Shown here piece by piece: positions 56,746 to 64,000 of a stretch of DNA of 64,000 nt (its first letter is position 1; each line of letters opens with the position of its first letter). The translations under genes were made by a program, and so were the position numbers. The DNA lies in the NCBI RefSeq assembly GCF_018294505.1, contig NC_057809.1, positions 140,342,979 through 140,406,978 of the forward strand. The letters run 5' to 3'. Under the pieces are notes generated by a model. That model was not told the origin of the DNA, ran no database searches, and saw only the letters and a list, made by a program, of their open reading frames with translations. The stretch is from Triticum aestivum. Its lineage: Eukaryota; Streptophyta; Magnoliopsida; Poales; Poaceae.

Positions 56746-57251
56746 CTTGTGCGTCAACCTTTTTTTAGGAAAGCCTCAAATCTGTGGAAAACAGCATACA
56801 ACCCATCTGCCATTATTTCTAATAATTTACAGCCCATTTGCTAATTCTTAAGGTTTTTTTGGAGCCCATATTCTTTTTGTTAGCATTACAGCCCATATTG
56901 TGGCCACGGTTAAAAAATTATACGAAATTTTGCATATTTCGGTGCGGTCCGAACTGTTTTTAATCCCGAAATTTTGACTCACATTCAAACTGATTTTAAA
57001 AATAAATGTATATCAATATAAAATCCAACAAATTCTCCACGCATAAAAATTAATGTAATTTAAAATCTCGAAATGAAAAAATATATTTGACACTAATTGC
57101 CGGTTTGATGTGTTTTAAAAATGTACAACCCATTTCTCATTACTGATAGGCCATTTTGTCGGCCAACCGAATGAAGCTCTCCTCGTCTTGAAAGATTTGC
57201 AGCCCAACAGGCATAACAAAGCGACTTACTTGGCAAATCACAAAAAAACTG

Positions 57252-57690
57252 GGCTGTGGCCGTGGACCCAGCTGTCAGCCTCTCCACGTACAATACTCTT
57301 CCGATCGAAGTCGGTCGTTGACCACATTGACGACACCGCGCTGGGAGCACCAAGGCGGTGAACGACGGCGAGGCCTAGGAAGGGGACGACGCGGAGCCAG
57401 GGAAGACGCGACAGTGGATGCCCACGCGGAGAGGAGTACAAGGGTTCACTAGTTCGGCTGCGGCGTGAGGCTGCCGTCGCCGCAGAATAACAGGGGGTGT
57501 GGGTGAGTAGAGGGATACCCTGGGCCAGCGGTGGGAGTAGTAGGGGGAGTGAGGCCTCTGCGGCATCACAGCCGGCCACGAGAGGCAGGAGCACGCGGCA
57601 CGACCGACGCTGCTTTGGGCGGCTGGAGCAAGAAGACCAGAGGTTGAAGAAGCACTATGGCGGTTGGATGGACATCGTATGATCACTAGA
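57252..57690. repeat. Module copy 3
   Basis: Closest by eye to copy 1, including GGCCTAGGAAGGGGACGACG and the GAAGAAGCACTA end. It is followed by the same type of linker (CAACTTAGTAGGCCCACAAG) as copy 1, indicating that a copy1-linker-copy2 block was duplicated. Confidence 0.8.
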
Positions 57691-57944
57691 CCTAGAATCG
57701 TTCATATTGACAAATTTGACAAAGCCTTCCATCCTCGTCAACTTAGTAGGCCCACAAGTCAGCCACCCACTATGGTGGGTCCCAGCTAGCAGGGTGTATT
57801 CATTTTTTGGTGCGTAATAAGGAGGCACTTCCTTGCGTGCGAAGATATTGCTGGTGGGTCCGACCTGTCAACGAGGGGAACATTTTTTTTCGCGAAATAC
57901 AGAAGCCCTTCCCATGTACAGTGCATGTACAATGCGTAATAAGG

Positions 57945-58372
57945 AGGAACTTTCCTTGCGTGCGACCATGGACCTCATGGGTCCCAGCCGTCAGGCTCTC
58001 CACATACAGTCCTCTTCCGATGACTCTCGTATGCTGACCACGCCACGCCGAGAGCACCGAGGCGATGGACGACGGCGAGGCCCCAGACTGGAATGACCCA
58101 GAGATGGGGAAGATGCGGAAGTGGAGTTGCAGACGAAGAGGAGTGGGAAACTTGACTGGTTCGGGTGCGGGGTGGGCCTACACTCGGCAGAGAATAACAG
58201 GAGTTGCGGAGTGGAGGGATGGCCTGGCCGTCGGCGGGGTAGCGTTTCGCTGAGGAGCGCGAAACAACGCCACTGTACGCCGAAGACTGGAGCAGGTGGT
58301 TCCGACAGCGCTGGGGGAAGAAGACGAGAGATTGAAGAAGAATGACGGCCGTTGGATGTAAATCCAACGCCT
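57945..58372. repeat. Module copy 4
   Basis: The most diverged copy. It keeps CAGCCGTCAGGCTCTCCACA, GATGGACGACGGCGAGGCC and the GAGATTGAAGAAGAATGACG end. Like copy 2 it is followed by AT-rich sequence with CAGCCCGTTTAGATCCCATT. Confidence 0.75.
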
Positions 58373-58760
58373 TCTTAGGCTTCGACCTACTAGCCCACAT
58401 GCCATCCAGTCCATTTGTTTTTTAGTCCATTTGGTGGGCTGGGTGAAACAATGATGTAGCATCTATGCAGCCCGTTTAGATCCCATTTGCATTTTTCTCG
58501 AAATCCGCGGACTTGCTGGGCTGGGTGAAAATATCATGTTGGGCTAGACGGAGAATTGTTATAAAAACATAAACATATGATTGCACATTAGTAAAATCTT
58601 TGCAAGCTTATGTACGCAATCACTAGGAGTTAACTTCCCAAGTTATATATAAACAATTATTATTATTATTTTGTAAGAACTTTCAACTTACGAAATAAAA
58701 TATCATTTTAATTTGATGAGTTAATAGTATGTGGGGTATTATTATTTTTTAGGCTAGACG

Positions 58761-59098
58761 TGGGACAGTTGAGTTGGTTCTAGGGGAAAGTACTGGGAGA
58801 AAACTCAGTTTACATCGAAAAAGAAAGTGGGAGAAAATTCAGAGACCTGCTGGGTCCACCTGAGGAGGGGAATATGTTGAGAGGAAGGAGATTCAAAGAA
58901 CGGCAGCCAAGTGAACTAGTTTTTTTACGGACAAGTGAACTAGTTTACATACATAAGCAAATAGCCACTAAAAAAAGCAATCAGGTTAATGGGTTCTTAA
59001 AAGAAATATTTCGGACAAAACAGATAATTACGACACATAGGCTAATGCATGAAACACTCAGATGATAAAGGTGCTTATAAACAGATAAAGTACAACAT
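58761..59098. other. Spacer, possible 3' untranslated region of the exonuclease-like gene
   Basis: AT-rich, with a short direct repeat GTGAACTAGTTT at about 58911 and 58936. No other feature recognised. Confidence 0.4.
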
Positions 59099-59653
59099 CT
59101 AGACCTTCCTGGCACGCTTGATCATGACGCTGCGGCTGTCCGTGTACTCGTCGGTTATGGGAAGCAGACACGCCCTCATGTCCAAGATCTGCCTATACAT
59201 GTCGTAGCATGCGTATGCATCGTTGGCCGCGTAGGTTATGTAGGCTAGATTCAGAGGTACCTCCCACGTGTTTAGGTCGTCTTCTTTCATGTTGGCGTAT
59301 CAGGGGTCGATGATGGTCTCAGCGAGGTTAACCACGGAGTCCTTCTCCTGCCCGATGCTGATGATCTTATATTGCTTTGGATGTCGACAAGCTTGTTGCA
59401 CCAGATTGCCGAATCGTCACGTTCTTCCTTCTCTCCACCGTAGCGAAGGTGCAGTCGGCATTGCCGATGAAATGGGTGAATGCTCTAGAACCTGGTGCAG
59501 CCATAGGACTGAGGTGAGGCAGAGCTTCACCGAGTCCGTATCGTTGGTGTACATCACATTCAACTTGGTGCAGCCATATGACTGAACGTTGAACTCAAAG
59601 GGGAACTCCTTGCTGACATCCATATCTAGCAGGCTCACCCCTCGGATCGCCAT
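59099..59653 (-). pseudogene. 3'-5' exonuclease-like (WRN-exo/DEDDy type) gene, broken
   Basis: The frame opens at the ATG at 59653 (MAIRGVSLLDMDVSKEFPFE). After about 78 codons it breaks. Continuation pieces are KQYKIISIGQEKDSVVNLAE, TIIDP then a TGA near 59300, and finally WEVPLNLAYITYAANDAYAC and YDMYRQILDMRACLLP, ending KRARKV at 59099. The last segment fits the third exonuclease motif of DEDDy enzymes (Tyr-x3-Asp, here YAAND) and the family pattern DLA-x-IDP before it. The first catalytic Asp-x-Glu motif is not seen, so activity is not expected. At least one frameshift and one stop are present. It lies just outside the recognised CACTA repeats and could be captured or simply adjacent. 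Confidence 0.5.
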
Positions 59654-60096
59654 TGGAGTCTCTTTGAGTGAACGAGTGTGTAGGCGGTGGCAGCAGTTCG
59701 TTTTTCAGCTCATGGGGAACTGGATTCAACAGTAAGCTGAGTGTGTACAGGCGACAACAGTTACTACCCCTCCCTCGTCTGCTACACGCCCGGCAGAAGA
59801 TGCACCCTCGGCCACACGTCGGTTCATGAGCGGGGTCTGTATTGGTACTGCAATAACAGGAGTTAGTGGTCACTTTACTTAAATTTAATTAGCTTTAATA
59901 GAAATTTATACTTCAAACAAGCAATGCATTCGCTCGTTCTATCAGTGCCACAGGATCAACATGCACAACAATTAGAATTATTATTCTTAGGATGCACACG
60001 ATCATCACATTTGTCGCACTTTCACAAAGATAATACTACCAAGTTTGAACTGTTTGATATGGTTGTTGTGTTCTGCATCATCATGTCGTGTTTCCT
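59654..60096. other. Unassigned sequence upstream of the exonuclease-like frame
   Basis: The minus-strand frame 59873-59595 overlaps the start of the exonuclease-like frame in another phase and contains a Cys-rich stretch (CGRGCIFCRACSRRGRG). I do not recognise it and do not claim it as a gene. Confidence 0.3.
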
Positions 60097-60356
60097 AGCT
60101 TGCAAGATTCAGAACCAACAAATAAGATCCAAATAATAAGTACAACAAAGATGCCTACACATCTCATTGATTCCCAGCTTGCAAGATTCAGAACCAACAA
60201 ATAAGATCCAAATAATAAGTACAACAAAGATGCCTGCACATCTCATTGATTCCCAGCTTGCAAGATTCAGAACCAATAAATAAGATTCAAATAATAAGTA
60301 CAACAAAGATGCCTACACATCTCACTGATTCCCAGCTTGCAAGATTCAGAACCAAC
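60097..60356. repeat. 79-bp tandem repeat, ~3.3 copies
   Basis: AGCTTGCAAGATTCAGAACC recurs at 60097, 60176, 60255 and 60334, exactly 79 bp apart. Between them lies a near-identical AATAAGATCCAAATAATAAG and TACAACAAAGATGCCTACAC block. Only a few substitutions separate the copies, so the expansion is recent. Confidence 0.95.
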
Positions 60357-61619
60357 CCATTAGAGCCTTTTGATAAAGTGAATATCAGGATTAAATCCAT
60401 CTTGGCTAGCCATGTCATACAATCGAAGAACTTGGCGAATGCTCTTGACCGTCACAACATCTGTAGTTGAGTATTCCTGTTTGCACAACATGTTTGCACA
60501 GCACAAACAAGGAGACAGGAGAGCATGATTTCGCTTTAATAGCGGCCTCCTTGAACTCAACCTCCAGCTCTACTTGGATGAGGTCTGCCTGGAGTTCCAT
60601 GATTCAATTCATGCGCCTTTTTCTGCAGTTCACCTGAAATGAAGCAAAGATTGCATCATTCAGCTAGCAAGAAGTACTTGCTCTTGTGAGCTGGCAGGTT
60701 CTTCTTTAGTAGTTGCACTAAAATTGAGGAACATTAAGGTTGGCTGTCCGGCTCATGTAAGGTGCAACTATAATTTTCTTATCCTTTTGTGCAGTTCCAC
60801 TAAAATAAAGTGCCATTGTGGTGACAGTGACGGCTCCATCTTGCAAAGGCTAATAAAATGTTGCACGAGATTACCAGCAGAACTTGACGGAGATTTTGGA
60901 AACTCCAATCACCATTTTGTGCAGTTCCACAAAATTGAGAGATGTTGCCCACGTGACATTTTAGTTGAACTGCACAAGACACTCATTCCAAAAAAAGTGT
61001 TTTGTGCAGTTCACCAAAAGGTCACAATAGCAACAAGGTGAAATGGATATCCCTATCTGCACAAAAAGATAGAAAGTAAACAGTTGCTGGTCAATAAGAA
61101 TATACGAAACATATACAAAATGAAAAGAAGCATCTTAATTATGTTCATGGCAATCACACAAGGACAGTGGAAATTTTAAAACATCAGCAATGCTTCATGT
61201 TACCAGAAGCATTACGATCAACAATGAGATTCCTCAAATATGGGATTACTTTAATGGTGGCATTGCTTGTTTACCAGACACAGTAAATCAAAAACAGCTA
61301 AAGAGTTGGTTTAAGGGCATGGGACCGTGGGGACACCAGGACACTCAGCAGCGTAAAGGAGCAACTTACTTATCATACTGGGGAAAACAGCAGGAGTGCC
61401 ATTTGTAACACAATTTAATTGCATCTTATCACTGGAGGCATTAGATTAACAATAACACTGGTTAGACATGTCCCTAAGGTAATAGTGTGATTGCTTCATT
61501 TTACATGCACCCTTACATTAACAACAACAAAAGGTTGGTATAAGGACATGCGATAGTGGACGCATCAGCACAATGTACCTACAAGGAGGCATAAAGTGGT
61601 GATGCCGAGTTTGTTCATG
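60357..61619. other. Unassigned AT-rich stretch with short TGTGCAGTTCCAC repeats
   Basis: GTGCAGTTCCACTAAAA, GTGCAGTTCCACAAAATTG and GTGCAGTTCACCAAAAG occur at about 60791, 60918 and 61002, with a related phrase near 60714. No coding region is supported on either strand. Confidence 0.4.
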
Positions 61620-61930
61620 CTATGTGAGGGCAGCAAACCTAATCCTGGAGACCTTGTACTATGTGAGGGCAGCAAATCTAATCCTGGAGACCTTTTACTA
61701 TGTGAGGGCAGCAAGTCTAATCCTGGAGACCTTTTACTATGTGAGAGCAGCAAAATCTAATCCTGGAGACCTTTTACTATGTGAGGGCAGCAAATCTAAT
61801 CCTGAGACCTTTTACTATGTGAGGGCAGCAAATCTAATCCTGAGACCTTTTACTATGTGAGGGCAGCAAATCTAATGCTGGAGACCTTTTACTATGTGAT
61901 GGCAGCAAATCTAATCATGGACATACTCTG
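61620..61930. repeat. 39-bp tandem repeat, 8 copies
   Basis: The unit is CTATGTGAGGGCAGCAAATC followed by TAATCCTGGAGACCTTTTA. Copies are 38-40 bp, and the last is degenerate (ATCATGGACATACT). Because most units are 39 bp, plus-strand reading gives a periodic 13-residue peptide (YYVRAANLILETF), but single-base indels break the phase, so it is unlikely to be coding. Confidence 0.95.
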
Positions 61931-62854
61931 TTGACTTGTCCACCAGCCACCACTTTCTATCCTTTTTTCAACCAATAATAGATCTGTTCCTTATCCAGTT
62001 TGTACTGTGTTTTCCCATTATTTCCCTTTTCAACCAAGAGACCGGTTGGGTATCCGGTCTCTACTACTTTCTCCATATTATTTCCTATTTGAATCAAGTT
62101 CTAGATTCATGCTACAACTTTCCCCCTTTCTTCGTTGTTTGAACAAAGCCCTAGATTCGAATGCATGAAGTAGCTTCACCTCTAATAATACTAAAAATTT
62201 AGGTGGCTTTGGAAGAGCTGATGGGAGTAGAAAAAGATGCACATGCAGACACGTGGGGAGCTGGGGCAGTAGAGCAAGGCCGCTTTCGAAGAACTTATAC
62301 CTGAGGGTCGCCGGGATGTCGGCGGCGGCAGGTCGGATCTGCGGACAATACGATAGGGAGGAAGAACGGTCGGAGGACCTCCCAAGCCGGCGCTGTGTCG
62401 GAGAGAATGGCACGAGCAGAGGATCGGGCCCCTCTGGAAGCTGTGGGTTTCCTCCCTCGGCGGTGATGACCGCGTGAACGATGCCTGCGATCGCCAGCAC
62501 CGTCTGGAAACGTTGTGCGGTGCGGGACCGCAGGCCAGCGCCTTGGATGATTTGGCACAGCCGACTGCCGCTCGCGTCCATCGCCTCCATAGGTGCTTGT
62601 GGCTTCTGGTCACTTGGTCTTGGACTGGAGTGAGCAGTGTTGCGCAGAGACTTAGGAGTAGATGTATTGGAGTGGTGGGGCGCCTTTATTATATGAGAGT
62701 CCAAACTCTGTTGCATTCACATCGTGCTGGCTCTATTCTGCTTCTCCAATTAATTCCCTCTGCATGTAATTGAGGATGCATCATTGACCATTCAACGTCT
62801 CGGGAACCTCTACCCTCTCCCTCCTTGGCATTCAAGCACCTATGGACCCGTCGA
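61931..62854 (-). other. Unassigned stretch with a GC-rich 212-codon minus-strand frame
   Basis: The minus-strand frame 62716-62078 includes GSRLCQIIQGAGLRSRTAQR and FQTVLAIAGIVHAVITAEGG. No domain is recognised. Its GC-rich first half (about 62220-62640) contrasts with the surroundings and could be a first exon on the same strand as the exonuclease-like gene. Competing frames of similar length exist, so coding is doubtful. Confidence 0.22.
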
Positions 62855-62980
62855 CGACAAGGTGCCTATGGTGACTTCGTAAATTTCAAGATGATAGTGC
62901 CGTGCGTGTGTGCGTTCATAAGGGTGAGGTTATGCGCGTGTATATGAGCGCTTGCATCTGTACTGTGTAAAAAACGTAAA
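62855..62980 (-). repeat. Inverted copy of the dispersed repeat at 5565
   Basis: Contains GACTTCGTAAATTTCAAGAT and GCGCGTGTATATGAGCGCTT, matching the reverse complement of 5565-5690 in order. Moderately diverged. Confidence 0.45.
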
Positions 62981-63063
62981 TGCGTGCCAAAAAGAGATTA
63001 GTCAGTATACTCAATATTGTGCACCTCGGAGAGGAAAATGATAGAACTAGTACATATTTATTT

Positions 63064-63150
63064 ACGGTGCAGATTCACTCATTTTGCTCCATATGTACTC
63101 CGTCTCTGTGTAGTCTAGTCACTTGTTGAAATCTCTAGAAGGGCAAATAC
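63064..63150. mobile_element. Stowaway MITE remnant
   Basis: GCAGATTCACTCATTTTGCT through GTCACTTGTTGAAATCTCTAGA matches the right half of the MITE at 6071-6226, with an inserted CTCCGTCTCTGTGTAG. The terminal repeats are lost. Confidence 0.6.
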
Positions 63151-63287
63151 CCCTTTCTGGTTTACAGGGCTATACTAGCAAGTAGTTGTATGTACTAGTA
63201 CAATAGTGGGCTCACATAGCAATTTTGTCTCATGCAAGAGCCTGGCTATATGCGTGCTCCAATGTTCGCAACTGCAATGTTCGGTTT

Positions 63288-63345
63288 GCGCTTGGCTCTT
63301 TGCCTCTTCAAGAAGACAAACAATGATGTTACTACTACTGCTTCT
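63288..63345 (+). repeat. Left copy of a diverged direct repeat (partner 63906-63960)
   Basis: GCGCTTGGCTCTTTGCCTCT with AAGAAGACAAACAATGATG is matched at 63906-63960 by GCACTTGGCTCTTCACCTCT with GGAAGTCGAACAATGATGG. Both are followed by TACTACTGC. The rest of 63151-64000 holds nothing else I recognise. Confidence 0.6.
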
Positions 63346-64000
63346 ACAGTGTCGAATCCACTGCTGCATGTCCGTCCACCGCGAGCGGGACGGATAGCTT
63401 GTTGTAGAAGTACTACTAAGCAAAAGCATGTCCTCATTTGCGAGCAACCGCGCGCATGGGTGAGGGAGAAGGCATGTAGTAAAATCATGCTTCTCCTTGT
63501 TGTACGAGTTGACGCGACACATCATAGCACTGGCCCCACATGCTTGCCTCTAAACTTGGCTGAAAGACCCGCAGTGTACAATATATTTGCTGCAACCTCT
63601 AACATTTACCCACCACAAATTAAAATATATGTGGCAGTATGCATCATTCTGATGCAGAGGCCGGGGAGTTCCCCCTTTTTGAAAAAAAGCAAATTAAAAT
63701 ATATATTCCTGTCTTGACCAGATGAGCATGCAAACTACAATCACCAGGGTGTCAGGTAGGGCCAGAAGACTATTTTAATTTTTTTTTAAAAACTTCGAGA
63801 CGGCCACATAGCATGGAGCCGACCCCAACGATTTTAAGCTTACAGGCATGGTACATGCTATCCTACACTACTCTACACACGAAACTGCCACACGAGCGTC
63901 CGGGCTGCACTTGGCTCTTCACCTCTTCGGGAAGTCGAACAATGATGGAGTACTACTGCACTGGAGGAGTACTACAGTACGATTCTGTCCATCTGACACT

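Larger units (their letters stand above)
53717..58760 (+). mobile_element. CACTA transposon, left end and subterminal region (right end not found)
   Basis: It begins CACTACCAAAAAAAGACACA at the break in the copia leader, preceded by ATA, a candidate 3-bp target duplication. The next 350 bp repeat short TTCTATGACA/TGATAGAA-type units in both orientations, as in Triticeae CACTA termini. Subterminal minisatellites and large repeats follow. No transposase frame (Tpase2/TnpD-like) is recognised in the window, and no inverted GTAGTG right end was found. The right limit given is where the recognisable repeat structure fades. Confidence 0.75.

Noticed and set aside
61624..61860. 78-codon frame with 13-residue repeats
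   Set aside because: Explained by the 39-bp tandem array; the phase is broken by indels and there is no extended gene context.
63232..63717. 161-codon plus-strand frame near the right edge
   Set aside because: No domain recognised, competing frames on both strands of similar length, and it overlaps one copy of a diverged direct repeat.

Overview
The window looks like nuclear DNA of a Triticeae grass (wheat, goatgrass or barley group). The repeat families are typical of wheat: Angela/WIS/BARE-type copia LTRs, a Fatima-like gypsy element, a SIRE/Maximus-like copia element with a large gag, a Tekay-type chromovirus with 4.2-kb LTRs, Stowaway MITEs and a CACTA transposon end. I see no intact host gene, no rRNA or tRNA gene, and no CRISPR or prokaryotic feature. 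Family names come from memory of wheat repeats. Boundaries and target-site duplications (TSDs) were read directly from the sequence.

Layout. 1-1172 is the 3' end of a plus-strand Tekay-like LTR cut by the window edge. 1173-7375 is the least repetitive part. It holds Stowaway MITEs, a decayed minus-strand cytosolic pyruvate kinase pseudogene (2281-3395), a GC-rich block with a minus-strand TATA box (4400-5020), a 26-bp G run, a long (AC)n/(AT)n microsatellite and one possible membrane-protein exon.

7376-47493 is a single nested stack, and every layer closes with a perfect 5-bp TSD. Layer 1 is a SIRE/Maximus-like copia element, 7376-47493, TSD CTTCC. Layer 2, inside it, is a Fatima-like gypsy element, 15532-45703, TSD GGGGA. 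Layer 3, inside Fatima, is a minus-strand Tekay-like element, 18525-37940, TSD AGCCC, plus a separate solo LTR of the Maximus-like family, 42747-44430, TSD CGTGG. Layer 4, inside one Tekay LTR, is an Angela-type copia element, 19506-28357, TSD CGCTC. Layer 5, inside the Angela integrase region, is a ~255-bp foldback MITE, 24394-24648. The Maximus-like element keeps gag and an env-like third ORF but no pol. The Fatima-like element keeps gag-protease and a spliced antisense gene but no RT/integrase. The Tekay element keeps integrase plus chromodomain. Angela is a ruin.

47552-53716 is a minus-strand copia element of the Angela/WIS/BARE group. Its 871-codon pol frame is open, with integrase, RT and RNase H motifs, while its gag is broken. 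Its 5' end is interrupted at 53717 by a CACTA terminus. That CACTA end is followed by subterminal tandem repeats and a four-copy higher-order repeat (55560-58372). From 58760 to the end there is a broken 3'-5' exonuclease-like gene (59099-59653, minus), two clean tandem arrays (79-bp and 39-bp units), MITE remnants and otherwise unassigned sequence.

The most unusual signal is in the Maximus-like element. Its LTR carries about 14 copies of an imperfect palindrome (consensus TCGGTCNNACCGAG), all upstream of the LTR TATA box. A second array of the same motif lies inside the element, around a second TATA box (12356-12364) upstream of the env-like ORF, with a plausible leader intron. This suggests a separate internal promoter for the third ORF.
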